Source: Alphaproteobacteria bacterium (lineage in GTDB: Bacteria; Pseudomonadota; Alphaproteobacteria; Thalassobaculales; Thalassobaculaceae). Taken from it: a stretch of 13,926 nucleotides of DNA. The notes beneath the pieces are model-generated. The model saw only the letters and a list, made by a program, of their open reading frames with translations, was not told where the DNA came from and made no database searches. Within the stretch, counting starts at the first letter, position 1; each line of letters starts with the position of its first letter. Positions 1 through 8,507 of this stretch are shown here, one piece after another. The DNA is taken from the NCBI GenBank assembly GCA_028822575.1, contig JAPKDN010000027.1, positions 1 to 13,926 on the forward strand. The letters are read 5' to 3'. A program made the position numbers and the translations under genes.

Positions 1-255
1 TGTAAACTTGCATGCTTGGGTTTTAGTTGTCAGGACCCTCCGCGCGCCGGTGCCCGGGAACAAGCCAAACACATTGCCGCTGGCGGACCGGATCACGTCG
101 CAGCGGTATCTTGCAATCCCGCGACCTTCGCGCGTGACGCGCGCATCTTGTCCGAGGCCGGTTACCTCTTGGATCGGGTGGTTCCTATTGATCAGTTTCT
201 TTGGTCACCCCATGTCGAACTCGTCGCTCACTTCCGGCGCGGAACGGCGGCGTGA
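1..255 (+). CDS. class I SAM-dependent RNA methyltransferase (TrmA/RlmD family), C-terminal part
   Basis: The gene enters from the left edge, so only its last part is visible. It encodes the C-terminal catalytic region of a 5-methyluridine RNA methyltransferase of the TrmA/RlmC/RlmD family, which methylates uridine C5 in tRNA or 23S rRNA using S-adenosylmethionine. The window shows motif DPPRAGA (bases 34-54) and then [11 protein letters not shown], which contains the conserved SCNP loop with the catalytic cysteine. The usual family ending, [18 protein letters not shown] in type, closes it at TGA 253-255. The residues just before DPPRAGA do not look like the hydrophobic strand normally found there. 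The +1 frame offers a better one (AWVLVV), so the reading frame may break near base 30. The last four bases overlap the next gene's GTG. Family assignment is firm; the exact rRNA or tRNA target cannot be told. Confidence 0.85.
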   Translation, partial: CKLACLGFSCQDPPRAGAREQAKHIAAGGPDHVAAVSCNPATFARDARILSEAGYLLDRVVPIDQFLWSPHVELVAHFRRGTAA

Positions 256-473
256 CTGATGGGTCGACACTTCAAAAACGCTCGGTCCTTATTTCCGGGC
301 ATGCCACTAGCGTTTCGTTGGAAGAGGAATTCTGGGTTGCTCTAAAACGCGTCTCTACAGACCGTGAACAGTCAATCAATGAACTGATCTCTGAATTGGA
401 CCGCAACCGGGTGGGCAATCTATCCAGTACGATCAGGGTTTTTGTTCTGCGCCAATTTTCTAGCGAAGGGTAA
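252..473 (+). CDS. ribbon-helix-helix (RHH_4-type) small protein
   Basis: A 73-residue protein with the ribbon-helix-helix fold pattern of the RHH_4 family. A basic N-terminus ([10 protein letters not shown]) is followed by a beta strand with TSVSLE, then [10 protein letters not shown] (helix 1), [10 protein letters not shown] (helix 2) and the family-typical ending [14 protein letters not shown] proteins usually bind DNA as dimers and act as repressors or nucleoid-associated factors; the target here is unknown. I chose GTG 252 because it overlaps the TGA of the upstream methyltransferase (GTGA), which suggests translational coupling, and because conserved sequence begins about nine residues later. 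An alternative TTG at 201 would lie inside the methyltransferase and add residues unlike the family. The gene converges on the AsmA gene with only 14 bases between the two stops. Confidence 0.85.
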   Translation: MTDGSTLQKRSVLISGHATSVSLEEEFWVALKRVSTDREQSINELISELDRNRVGNLSSTIRVFVLRQFSSEG

Positions 474-487
474 CCCCGCCCAGACAC

Positions 488-3400
488 CTAATTGAGCAAA
501 CCTTTCAATATACTTTTCAAGGCATCACGTGGCTTGAGTTTGTCCAGGGAAGGCAAGGGGTTGCTTTGTTGCTCACCCTCCGCCTCGGTGACAGGCGCCG
601 ACGGAGCAACTTTGGGAGTGACAACACTCCTGAACTGCCGCAGAACGCCCCTTTGGACAACGCGTCGCAAAACATAGGCCTGCATTCTTTCAACATCCAA
701 TATGGTTCTTGGATTATCCAGAGGCCCCGTGTGGTGAACGCCAATAGGCGGAGAATTCGGGTGATCGGATAGCCAAAAACGAGATCGCGCATCCATTTCT
801 TGGGAGGGCAGGTTAACGATGACGTTGGTTCTTCCGGCCACCACCTTGGAACTCAAGGCGATATCGTCCGAACGCAGCACGCCATCGGTGACGGAATAAG
901 TAGCCCGCAATTCGTCGATCGGCGTCGTCCCTCCCTTCATTGCCCTTTGAGCCAATTTCAGAAAGTCGAGCGCGCCATCGAGTTTTTTCAGCTGCTCACT
1001 TACGGCAGGCAAATCCATACCGTCTATCGAGCCATCGTGAATTCGAATCTTCCCATTTCCCTGAAGAGAGGAAATCATGTCAAATTCCGAAGCGCCTCGT
1101 GTTGAGAGCTGTGTTTCATAATCGAGAATTCCGCTTACCTGTCCCTTATTCGACACCGCCAGCGCCACCGCGCGAATATCCGCGTTCTCAACTTTCAACA
1201 CCATCTCGGCAGCAGGGGTATCTATCGTTTCCAAACGCCCCGATCCGGCGATGCGTCCCCCGAACAGTCCACCACCAAATTGGCTCAACGTCAGCCGGCC
1301 ACCCACCAACTTCGCTTTGAGGCCGGCGCCGTCCACGATATAGGACCCATAGGTAACCTTCTTGGCGCTCAGATCCAACTCAGCGTCGAAGGCGCCGAGC
1401 GCCCTCAAATCGACACGATCACGTGACCACTCACGACCACGCACTTTTACCGGAACCGCGACAACCGCCCTTTTTGTTTTCGGCGTGGTCGCAGCGAGCC
1501 ATGGGTTTAGTTCCAGGTCGCTGGTCTCCAATCGAACCGAGAAATTTGGTCGCGCGCCGACCAGATTTACAGCTACATCACCAGTGAAAGCCGTCGGGCC
1601 AGTTCGAAGCGAAAGCGCATTTAGACTCAACACCTTGCTATTCCCCACAACCGCGAATTTCAGGGAAAGGGGCCCTATTTCACTACGTGATGGCTTAAAT
1701 TTTGGCGCCGCCATACTGATCAGTTTGACGATATCAGGATGATCCAGGGTTACTCGCGCGTTGATTTCTGGCTCCATGGCCATGGGCTTAATCAACCCTA
1801 AAACCGTCAACCGACCACCGGCGAGGTTAAGGGTTGCGTCTAAATCAACGCCCGGCCCATCGCGGCTCACAATCGAGGCAGCAGCCGTCGCGGAGCCAAA
1901 CTTCAAGCCTTGGGCGACGGTGTCCTTGTCAAACAAAGCTATAAATTGTTCTACCTTCGGGTGACTAAACTTCAACGCCAAGTCCAACCTGGGCGGCGAG
2001 TCAAGCGGGCGCACCACTCCCTTCGCATCAAGCCGAGCCCCGGCAACCCTCAACACCGCATCCAAATTCAGCGATGCCAGGGACCCTAAGATCTTGGATT
2101 GAAAATTGAACCCACCAAGGTTTTGAATCGTTGGCGTAACATCTATCCCCACCAGACGCGCCAGTTTCGCAGCGGACTTGGCCGAAACGCTCACATTGAT
2201 GTCCGTGCTCGGTTCCACAACCGTCCCCGCTAGCTCTCCCGTTACCTTGATCACGGCCCCACCGACGTCATTGACGGACCGGTCGCGGATGACTAATTCG
2301 CCAGACTGTACCGTCGCATCAAGCGTGGTTTCGCTGATGACCGTATCGCGATATCGCACCTCCCCAATTTTGATAAGGAGATTAGCGTCGAAGGATGAAA
2401 GCAATTTCGCTAGATCGGTCCCCGCATCAGCATGACCGTCGTCGGCATCCACGGTTGCGGGATTCGTCACGCCAACCAGCTTGCTGGCTGACAGGTAGGC
2501 ATCCAGATTAATCTTATCAACAACCAAGCTCAAGCCGAAGGCCGGACGCTCCCGCAATAGCAGCGTAAGACCGCCGTCTATGCTCGTATTGTCGATGTCG
2601 AAGGTCCAATTGGTGAGATCGACCTGTTTTGGGGACGCATCGATATTGGCGCTAAAAACTCCCTTTCGAAATCGATCCGCCACCAAACCATCCAAAGGTA
2701 CCTTCAACCAATTCAGGGCCGTACGAAGGTTGTCCGAGACCACATCGGCACGTCCAAAGAAGCGGGGCAGACCGGCATCCGCGTATAAGGTCCCAGTGAC
2801 CGTCACATTCGTCCCACCCGGAAGTTGAGCAGTCAAAACATCCACCGCAACCGTACCCTGATCGAGCGACCCTTCGACGCGAATCTGCCTTATCGTGCTA
2901 CCGCCATGGTCGAGCCCGTCAGCGGAAATCGAGAGCTTTGCGCGCATATTCCGGGGCAATTTGAAGCTCGGGGCTTCCGAATCATCACTCCCTGCACTCG
3001 TCCCCTTGGTCGAAGAGGCCGCGGCACCGGGGTCTTGGTTTTCGAAAATGCCGAACTTGTCCAAATCCAAGCGACCGAGCACCAGTTTGGCATCGATGGA
3101 AACCAAATCTGCCAAATCAGCCATAACAGCGCCCCGCAGACGGGCTTCTCCAAGTTGCACGATCAGATCGGCAACGTCTATTCGGGCCAGACCCCCGGAG
3201 ATGTCGGCTGTAAGCTCCAGAGGTTTAGCGAGCATTGAAGGCCATTTCGCGTCGGAATCAAGAGCAGGCGCAACGGCATCCAACGTTTCACGAAGGTTTT
3301 TCGTGGTAATTATCAGTTTTCCGCTCAATGACGGTCCGGCTTTGGTATCGACCGTACCCTCGAAGGAAAATGCACCGCCTGCGCCCGGAAGATCGAGTTG

Positions 3401-4078
3401 AAGCTTGGCTGCGGCCACTCGACCAGAACCAATGCGTCCAATATTGGCCTCGAAGCTCGTTTTCAGACCCTGGTAGGTCAGCCCGCCCTTGGCGGAGAAG
3501 GGCCCGTCCAGTGACGAGGCGACAATCGTCGCGTCAAGATCCTCGATACGGTGCGGCTTAGTAACGCCAACATCGCGAAAGATCACACTACCATCGATGA
3601 TCTTGGCGCCATCCAAGCGAACATCGACCCCACCAGCGCCGCCCTCAAGCCGCGCATCCGCATCCCTGGAACCGGCGTCTCCGTCCACGCCACCTGGCAA
3701 TTCCCAGTTCACGGACCCATCGGCGAAACGTTCAAGCGAGATCACCGGCCGGACCAGCGTTACCGATGAAATTTGGACAGCGCCAACCAACAACGGCGCC
3801 AAGGCGACATGGACTTGCATGGCGTCCAAACGGATCATTTCTGCATCGGCCGCTCCCTTGGCATTCGACAGCCTGACATTCGCGACAGAAAGCTGAGGGG
3901 ACGGCAGAATTCTAAGATCAATCGCGCCATCGATGGTTAGTTTTCGTCCGGTTCTCGCCTCCACGGCGGCGGTGATTTCCGGCTTGTACGAATTCCAATC
4001 CATGAAACTCGGACCTATTAGGATCGCGACTATCGCGACAACAATCAGGCCCGCCAAAACTGCGGCAAGTTTCTTCAA
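488..4078 (-). CDS. AsmA family envelope protein
   Basis: A 1196-residue AsmA-family protein. AsmA-like proteins are anchored in the inner membrane by one N-terminal helix, project into the periplasm, and are linked to outer-membrane assembly and phospholipid transport between membranes. Residues about 4-24 form the hydrophobic anchor (LAAVLAGLIVVAIVAILIG). The classic AsmA start follows (MDWNSYKPEI, GRKLTIDGAIDL). A long beta-rich middle comes next, and a C-terminal AsmA_2-like region begins near GQVSGILDYETQL and includes QGNGKIRIHDGSIDGMDL. It is about twice the length of E. coli AsmA (about 617 residues), which is common in alphaproteobacteria. The start is TTG at 4078, supported by GGAGGG at 4088-4083 with ideal spacing. 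The gene stands alone, with 186 bases separating it from the nitroreductase upstream. The family is clear; the specific cargo is not. Confidence 0.93.
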   Translation of the reverse strand: MKKLAAVLAGLIVVAIVAILIGPSFMDWNSYKPEITAAVEARTGRKLTIDGAIDLRILPSPQLSVANVRLSNAKGAADAEMIRLDAMQVHVALAPLLVGAVQISSVTLVRPVISLERFADGSVNWELPGGVDGDAGSRDADARLEGGAGGVDVRLDGAKIIDGSVIFRDVGVTKPHRIEDLDATIVASSLDGPFSAKGGLTYQGLKTSFEANIGRIGSGRVAAAKLQLDLPGAGGAFSFEGTVDTKAGPSLSGKLIITTKNLRETLDAVAPALDSDAKWPSMLAKPLELTADISGGLARIDVADLIVQLGEARLRGAVMADLADLVSIDAKLVLGRLDLDKFGIFENQDPGAAASSTKGTSAGSDDSEAPSFKLPRNMRAKLSISADGLDHGGSTIRQIRVEGSLDQGTVAVDVLTAQLPGGTNVTVTGTLYADAGLPRFFGRADVVSDNLRTALNWLKVPLDGLVADRFRKGVFSANIDASPKQVDLTNWTFDIDNTSIDGGLTLLLRERPAFGLSLVVDKINLDAYLSASKLVGVTNPATVDADDGHADAGTDLAKLLSSFDANLLIKIGEVRYRDTVISETTLDATVQSGELVIRDRSVNDVGGAVIKVTGELAGTVVEPSTDINVSVSAKSAAKLARLVGIDVTPTIQNLGGFNFQSKILGSLASLNLDAVLRVAGARLDAKGVVRPLDSPPRLDLALKFSHPKVEQFIALFDKDTVAQGLKFGSATAAASIVSRDGPGVDLDATLNLAGGRLTVLGLIKPMAMEPEINARVTLDHPDIVKLISMAAPKFKPSRSEIGPLSLKFAVVGNSKVLSLNALSLRTGPTAFTGDVAVNLVGARPNFSVRLETSDLELNPWLAATTPKTKRAVVAVPVKVRGREWSRDRVDLRALGAFDAELDLSAKKVTYGSYIVDGAGLKAKLVGGRLTLSQFGGGLFGGRIAGSGRLETIDTPAAEMVLKVENADIRAVALAVSNKGQVSGILDYETQLSTRGASEFDMISSLQGNGKIRIHDGSIDGMDLPAVSEQLKKLDGALDFLKLAQRAMKGGTTPIDELRATYSVTDGVLRSDDIALSSKVVAGRTNVIVNLPSQEMDARSRFWLSDHPNSPPIGVHHTGPLDNPRTILDVERMQAYVLRRVVQRGVLRQFRSVVTPKVAPSAPVTEAEGEQQSNPLPSLDKLKPRDALKSILKGLLN

Positions 4079-4264
4079 CCGTCCCTCCGGAAATCCAGGG
4101 CAGATCCCATCCTACCAACCTCACTCTAGTCGCAGCACCGCAAACACACCCACGCCAGCCTTGAATAGGCGCGATGATACCTCAGTCGCAGGGTTAGCAG
4201 CACAAGAACCATTGGCAACTAGGTATCAATTTAACGATCATGCCTTGGGCCACACCTCGGAGCT
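4079..4264. other. intergenic region upstream of the AsmA gene
   Basis: This 186-base gap lies between the nitroreductase stop and the AsmA start, both on the minus strand. It should hold the AsmA promoter. I see the strong Shine-Dalgarno GGAGGG next to the AsmA start, but no convincing -35/-10 pair, RNA gene or terminator. Confidence 0.4.
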
Positions 4265-4900
4265 CTATAGAATTTCGCAAACCTCCTCGAAATCTAACCG
4301 AGGCGCCCGTTTATAGCTCCCACTCCGATCCCCAAACCCCAGATTGCAGAGAAAATTCGAACGAATGGCGGTCCCGACGAAAAACTCTTTATCCACCGCC
4401 GCGTTGTCAAAACCCGACATAGGTCCACAATCCAATCCGAGCGCCCGCGCGGCGAGGATGAAGTAGCCGCCCTGCAGAGAACCATTGCGAAACGCCACTT
4501 CCTCAGCCATCACCGGGTTGTCGCGAAACATCCCACGCATGTCCTTATAGCGAAACAGCCTAGGCATATGCTCCCACGCGGCGAGATCGTGACCGATGAT
4601 CGCGCAGACCGGGGCAGTCATAGTCTTTTCAATATTTCCCGACACCAGAGCCCGTTTCAGTCGCTCCTTCGCCGCGTCACTCTTGACGAAGACGATCCGC
4701 GCCGGGCACATATTCATGCTGGTGGGGGCCATCTTCATCAAATCATAAATGTCCCGGAGCAGCGGATCGCTTACTGGCTCTTCGGTCCATTGGGTGTGGG
4801 TGCGCGCTTTGCGGAACAACAGGTCCTGACCGACCGGGTCGAGTGTGGCAGCCGCCTCGGAGAAGGCATTGATCGGCTTTGGAGTTGTAGCGTCACTCAT
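4265..4900 (-). CDS. RutE-like nitroreductase family protein (malonic semialdehyde reductase type)
   Basis: A 211-residue FMN-dependent protein of the nitroreductase fold, closest in pattern to the RutE/HadB group. RutE reduces malonic semialdehyde to 3-hydroxypropionate at the end of uracil breakdown; other members reduce enones or nitro compounds. Visible group features are the RTH segment (33-35), MAPTSMNMCPARIVFV (57-72) carrying the PTS-N FMN-contact pattern, APVCAIIGHD (96-105), FRNGSLQGGYFILAARALGL (137-156) and DCGPMSGFD (157-165). The length is a little over the usual 196, because of an N-terminal extension. ATG 4900 is preceded by AGGGG at 4913-4909. It is divergent from the TauE/SafE gene. 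No other rut genes are present, so activity on malonic semialdehyde is only a family-based suggestion. Confidence 0.85.
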   Translation of the reverse strand: MSDATTPKPINAFSEAAATLDPVGQDLLFRKARTHTQWTEEPVSDPLLRDIYDLMKMAPTSMNMCPARIVFVKSDAAKERLKRALVSGNIEKTMTAPVCAIIGHDLAAWEHMPRLFRYKDMRGMFRDNPVMAEEVAFRNGSLQGGYFILAARALGLDCGPMSGFDNAAVDKEFFVGTAIRSNFLCNLGFGDRSGSYKRAPRLDFEEVCEIL

Positions 4901-5033
4901 ATGACTTTCCCCTGGGCTTCGACCCCCGGGGGCCTAGAAAATCCGTTTGGAGCTTTAGCGGCCCGGCGGGAACGAGTCACGGGATTTCGATGGGTTCTTG
5001 GTCCACCGCGCTCGTGTAATGGAAAGGGTCCCC
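4901..5033. promoter_or_regulatory. divergent intergenic region between nitroreductase and TauE/SafE genes
   Basis: This 133-base region must contain the promoters of two divergent genes. It carries a perfect GC palindrome, CCCCCGGGGG at 4923-4932, next to the nitroreductase ribosome-binding site. I see no clear sigma-70 elements, so no promoter position is given. Confidence 0.35.
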
Positions 5034-5810
5034 ATGGATGCGCTGACGGAATTCATCCCCACCGAACTGACCATAATGGAAGCGGCCGGGTTAATCGTGT
5101 TCAGCTATATTACCTCGGCGGTAAGCGCTACCTTCGGGCTCGGCGGCGGGGTGATGATGCTTGTGGCGATGGCCTCAATCATGCCAGCTTTGGTCGTCAT
5201 TCCGGTTCATGGCGCGGTCCAGGTGGGCTCTAATGGCGGGCGCGCCTGGATGCTGCGCAAGCACATCAACTGGAGCATCTTTAAATTCTTCCTGATCGGA
5301 TCGGTCATCGGTGCTGCCCTCGCCTCGCAGATCGTTGTTGCCCTGCCGCGAGATGTCTTGCGCCTAACCCTCGGTCTTTTCGTGCTATATATCGTCTGGG
5401 GCCCGAAACCAACAAAACGGGAGATCGACGACGCCGCCTATGTTCCCGTCGGGATCGGCACCACTTTCGCCAGCATGTTCGTCGGCGCCACCGGCCTCCT
5501 GATCGGCGCCTTCATGCCTCCGGGGAAACTCGGACGGATGACCACGGTAACCATGCAGGCGATCTGTGCCATGATCCAGCATGCTCTGAAGATCGTGGTT
5601 TTTGGTCTACTTGGCTTCGCGTTCTGGGAGTGGATGCCATTGGTGCTCGCGATGATCGCGACCGGATTCCTGGGCACTTTCACTGGCAAGGCCTTGCTGG
5701 AAAAAATACCAGAAAAAGCATTCGGATGGCTGTTCAAGACTTTGCTGACAGCACTGTCGATACGGCTGATTTCCTTGGCGGGTCTAGAATTGTTGCAGGG
5801 GACAAACTGA
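5034..5810 (+). CDS. TauE/SafE family sulfite or organoanion exporter/permease
   Basis: A 258-residue integral membrane protein of the TauE/SafE (DUF81) family. These proteins move small anions such as sulfite, sulfoacetate or other organic acids across the inner membrane. The first half shows the family repeat with SATFGLGGGVMMLVAMASIM (about residues 31-50), then IPVHGAVQVGSNGGRAWMLR, a typical loop, and IFKFFLIGSVIGAALAS as a membrane segment. The second half repeats the pattern (TTFASMFVGATGLLIGAFMP, then a TVTMQAICAMIQHALKI segment). About seven or eight membrane helices are expected. ATG 5034 is preferred because GGAAAGGG at 5021-5028 sits five bases upstream; ATG 5019 and TTG 4998 are weaker. 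The location suggests transport of a product or substrate of the neighbouring enzymes. The transported compound cannot be read from the sequence. Confidence 0.88.
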   Translation: MDALTEFIPTELTIMEAAGLIVFSYITSAVSATFGLGGGVMMLVAMASIMPALVVIPVHGAVQVGSNGGRAWMLRKHINWSIFKFFLIGSVIGAALASQIVVALPRDVLRLTLGLFVLYIVWGPKPTKREIDDAAYVPVGIGTTFASMFVGATGLLIGAFMPPGKLGRMTTVTMQAICAMIQHALKIVVFGLLGFAFWEWMPLVLAMIATGFLGTFTGKALLEKIPEKAFGWLFKTLLTALSIRLISLAGLELLQGTN

Positions 5811-5860
5811 CCCCATTTCAGTTCTCAATACAAATCGTCCTCGGGTAATCCGCGCTCGCC

Positions 5861-5880
5861 CGGCGATATTAACATCGCCG
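5861..5880. terminator. candidate bidirectional hairpin between convergent genes
   Basis: CGGCGAT at 5861-5867 and ATCGCCG at 5874-5880 pair perfectly over seven bases around the loop ATTAAC. It lies between the convergent TauE/SafE and dipeptidase genes, where a shared terminator would be expected. There is no T-run on either side, so an intrinsic terminator is uncertain. Confidence 0.4.
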
Positions 5881-5960
5881 CCCAAAGCGCGCGGCTGATA
5901 ACGAGCACGACGGCGACCAGCTCAAACCGTCTCGGACCAACTCCCTTCGCTTATATCGCC

Positions 5961-6938
5961 TCACGCGCTCCAGACTTCGCCGAGAAAGCGCAGCCAGTTC
6001 CCGCCAAGCACCCCGCGGATGCGGTTTTCGGACCAGCCGGCCCGTTCCATGGCCGGGATGAAGTTCCGGAAATCGCCGAGTGTCTCCAGCCCCTTGGGCA
6101 TATCAGGCACTTTCTTGTGGGGGGTCGACGTCGAGCGCCCCTTGCCCTTGTCTGAGGAGAGGTAATTGAAGAACCCTATATCCTGGTCCTGCACCCAGTC
6201 GGTGCCGATACCGGCATTGGCCTCGCCGACTATATCGATTAAATAATCCATCGCGGCGACGCAATCGTCGACCGTGCTGTCCTCACCCTTGGGCAGGAAC
6301 GGGGTGTAGCTGGCGAAGCCAACAAAGCCGCCGGCATCGGCGAGGATCTTGAGTTGTGCGTCAGTTTTGTTGCGCGCGTGTTGTTTCAGCATCGGGCAGC
6401 AATGCGTATAGGCGACCGGCACCTTGGAGTGCTTGATCGCGTCGTCGCTGGTCACCGGGCCGACATGAGACAAATCCACCAGGATACCGAGACGGTTCAT
6501 CTCGTCTATCACGTGCCGGCCAAAGTCGCTGAGCCCCCCGTCCCGGCTTTCCCAACAGCCGCAGCCAACCAAGTTTTGTGAGTTATAGGTTAACTGCATC
6601 ACCCTGACGCCGAGATCACGGAACAGGGCCAGATTATCCACGTCATTGTCGATCCCACTGGTGTTCTGCCATCCAAGGATGATCCCCACCTTGCCTTCGG
6701 CCTTGGCCCGCCGGATATCCTCCACGCCGTAGACCTGCAGGATCAGATCGTCATGCTCAACAAACCATCGCTTCCACTGTGCAATATTCGCCATAGTGCC
6801 CCGAAAATCATGCCAAACACAGCAAGTGCAATTGGCGGCGCTAATGCCGCCCTTGACCATGTCCTTGAAAATTGCACGGGAGAAATTAGCGATCACCAAG
6901 CAATCGATTAAGATCGCGTCATCATACGAGGTCGTCAT
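5961..6938 (-). CDS. M19 membrane-dipeptidase-like metallohydrolase with altered metal site
   Basis: A 325-residue protein of the renal dipeptidase (M19, amidohydrolase-fold) family. Classical members cleave dipeptides with two zinc ions. Family hallmarks are GRHVIDEMNRLGILVDLSHV (140-159, with H158), PVAYTHC (174-180, with H179), ARNKTD (188-193, with R189) and GIGTDW (243-248, with D247). The N-terminal HxD metal motif is replaced by LVIANFS (14-20). The bridging glutamate position is occupied by W90-Q91 in ILGWQNTSGID. The first metal site therefore seems lost. A cysteine cluster, NCTCC (36-40), is also present. ATG 6938 has GGAG seven bases upstream. It follows the FAD monooxygenase on the same strand by 117 bases and is probably co-transcribed. 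It may hydrolyse a cyclic or N-acyl substrate rather than dipeptides; the reaction is unknown. Confidence 0.87.
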   Translation of the reverse strand: MTTSYDDAILIDCLVIANFSRAIFKDMVKGGISAANCTCCVWHDFRGTMANIAQWKRWFVEHDDLILQVYGVEDIRRAKAEGKVGIILGWQNTSGIDNDVDNLALFRDLGVRVMQLTYNSQNLVGCGCWESRDGGLSDFGRHVIDEMNRLGILVDLSHVGPVTSDDAIKHSKVPVAYTHCCPMLKQHARNKTDAQLKILADAGGFVGFASYTPFLPKGEDSTVDDCVAAMDYLIDIVGEANAGIGTDWVQDQDIGFFNYLSSDKGKGRSTSTPHKKVPDMPKGLETLGDFRNFIPAMERAGWSENRIRGVLGGNWLRFLGEVWSA

Positions 6939-6973
6939 CGGGTCGCTCCGGCTGTTTGGCGGGTATCATAAGC

Positions 6974-7051
6974 GTGGCCCTCTGATCGAGAAAAAATCAA
7001 GACACTATATTCCATCGTCGCCAAAACCAAGCTGCGCTCGGACAGGGCCAC
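6974..7051. repeat. inverted repeat between monooxygenase and dipeptidase genes
   Basis: GTGGCCCT at 6974-6981 and AGGGCCAC at 7044-7051 are perfect reverse complements over eight bases, 62 bases apart. They lie in the gap between two minus-strand genes. A pairing this distant could be chance, or could be an operator pair or RNA processing stem. Confidence 0.25.
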
Positions 7052-7055
7052 CCGC

Positions 7056-8507
7056 TCACCTCAGCGCCGGGGACCAGGCGTCATTCCCCGGGATTTCATT
7101 CCCCAGCAATTCCGGTTCCTCATGTGCGTGGAGCATCGCCAGATGAGCGGGAAAATCCTCCACAAATATCCCAGCGGCAATTCCGCGCGCCAGTCTTTCC
7201 GCGCCGTCGCTCACGCAAGGAATGTCCCCACTGACATTCCCATGACTGACCGTCGCAGCGAAGGTAAAGTTGTGCAAACCCTTGAGATATGGCGCCTTAC
7301 CAGGCACGCGTTCCCGGAACTCGAAAGCGGGACCGAGGTCTGGAAAATCGAGAAATTCCTCCAAATACAGCCCGCCCGCATTATCAACCGTATCCCGAAA
7401 GGTTCTAATCTCGGACGCAAAACTCTGGGTTTCCTCCGGTGCGGTAACGTCAATGAAAAACCCGGTCCCCAAGATCACATGATCAACGGGCAAGACTTGC
7501 TCACCCGCGCTAAGCACAATCCGCCCATTACGCCACGCCGCGCCAGTAACTTCGGCGTCCAGGTGCAATCGGACGTTTTCGTACCGCCACAACCGGCGCA
7601 CCGAGTCCCGGGGTGGCGCGACCCGGAAGCGAAAGACATAGGAGAGCAGATCAAGCCGCGTGGCGGCCGGTAAATCCGGAAACCCGTGGGTAAAGCCAGG
7701 ATAGCCGGTGCTCTTCATTTTATTCACCCGAGGCACATTGGGAGCCCGAACCAAAATGTGGACAGCCTCCGCACCCACCTCGAGCGCCGCCGTCGCGTTA
7801 TCCACCGCCGAGGCACTGAAACCCAACACCGCGACAACTTTCCCCTTCATCTCGGCGAAATCAATGTCTGCGGAGCTATGCCAGCATTGCGGCCCCAGGA
7901 ACCCGCGCAACGGCTCCGGCACCCGCGGCAGGGCCATGCCTTCTCGCCCAGTTGCCAACACCAACTGGCGCACAGCGATGGTTTCCACACCCTCTGGCCC
8001 AATTGTTTGGAGATTGAATCCATATTCGGCCGCATCGATTTTCATCACGGACACGAGGTTTTCGACCGGCAACTCCAATACCTCGCGATACCAGATCAGA
8101 TAATCCATCCACATGCTCGTCGGGATCTTGCCCAATGCTTCCCAGGCCTCATGCCCGTGACCAGCCTCGTGCCAGGCTCTAAAGGAAAGATTGGGGATTC
8201 CCATCGCGGGACCCGCCAAATGCTTCGGAGAGCGCAAGGTCTCCATCCGGGCATAGGTTACCCAAGGCCCCTCTTGGCCGCTGGCGCCGGCATCCAGAAT
8301 TCGGATGTTCGAAATCCCGGCCCGACGCAGCGCGAATGCCGCCGCTAGGCCGCACATGCCGGCACCGACGACGACGACATCAACGACCTTTACACCGGAC
8401 GCGGTGGCGCGCGGCGTGACCCAGTCGCTGGGCGGGTATTGCAGGATTTCCAAATCATGTCGCAGTCGGTCCGCGAGCGCGGTGAGGCCAATCGGCAAGT
8501 CAGTCAC
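7056..8507 (-). CDS. FAD/NAD(P)-dependent monooxygenase (flavin-containing monooxygenase-like)
   Basis: A 483-residue flavoprotein with two Rossmann motifs, as in class B monooxygenases. Numbered from the GTG start, VVVVGAGMCGLAAAFAL (about 44-60) binds FAD, and the family segment VTYARMETLRSPKHLAGPAM follows. LVLATGREG (183-191) is the ATG-type motif, and FLGPQCWHSSADI (203-215) resembles the identifying histidine motif of the group. The second nucleotide-binding motif is VAVLGFSASAVDNA, in which the usual GxGxSA has serine for its middle glycine. Such enzymes hydroxylate or Baeyer-Villiger-oxidise small substrates; some relatives are annotated as HpyO-like urate hydroxylases, from memory. 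I prefer GTG 8507, with AGGGGG nine bases upstream, over TTG 8612. The longer form adds a basic stretch that would overlap the divergent gene. Confidence 0.85.
   Translation of the reverse strand: MTDLPIGLTALADRLRHDLEILQYPPSDWVTPRATASGVKVVDVVVVGAGMCGLAAAFALRRAGISNIRILDAGASGQEGPWVTYARMETLRSPKHLAGPAMGIPNLSFRAWHEAGHGHEAWEALGKIPTSMWMDYLIWYREVLELPVENLVSVMKIDAAEYGFNLQTIGPEGVETIAVRQLVLATGREGMALPRVPEPLRGFLGPQCWHSSADIDFAEMKGKVVAVLGFSASAVDNATAALEVGAEAVHILVRAPNVPRVNKMKSTGYPGFTHGFPDLPAATRLDLLSYVFRFRVAPPRDSVRRLWRYENVRLHLDAEVTGAAWRNGRIVLSAGEQVLPVDHVILGTGFFIDVTAPEETQSFASEIRTFRDTVDNAGGLYLEEFLDFPDLGPAFEFRERVPGKAPYLKGLHNFTFAATVSHGNVSGDIPCVSDGAERLARGIAAGIFVEDFPAHLAMLHAHEEPELLGNEIPGNDAWSPALR

Noticed and set aside
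2825..3401. Overlapping open frames of 137 and 168 codons on the plus strand
   Set aside because: They lie opposite the AsmA coding sequence, which has clear family features through this stretch; they are shadows of GC-rich codon use.
4079..4264. Possible tRNA or small RNA gene in the gap upstream of AsmA
   Set aside because: No cloverleaf arms, TTCRA-type loop or terminator hairpin with T-run can be found on either strand.
4568..5233. Plus-strand open frame of 221 codons
   Set aside because: It runs antisense to the nitroreductase and then out of frame through the TauE/SafE gene; no family similarity is seen.
7686..8348. Plus-strand open frame of 220 codons
   Set aside because: It is antisense to the FAD monooxygenase, whose motifs are intact on the minus strand.
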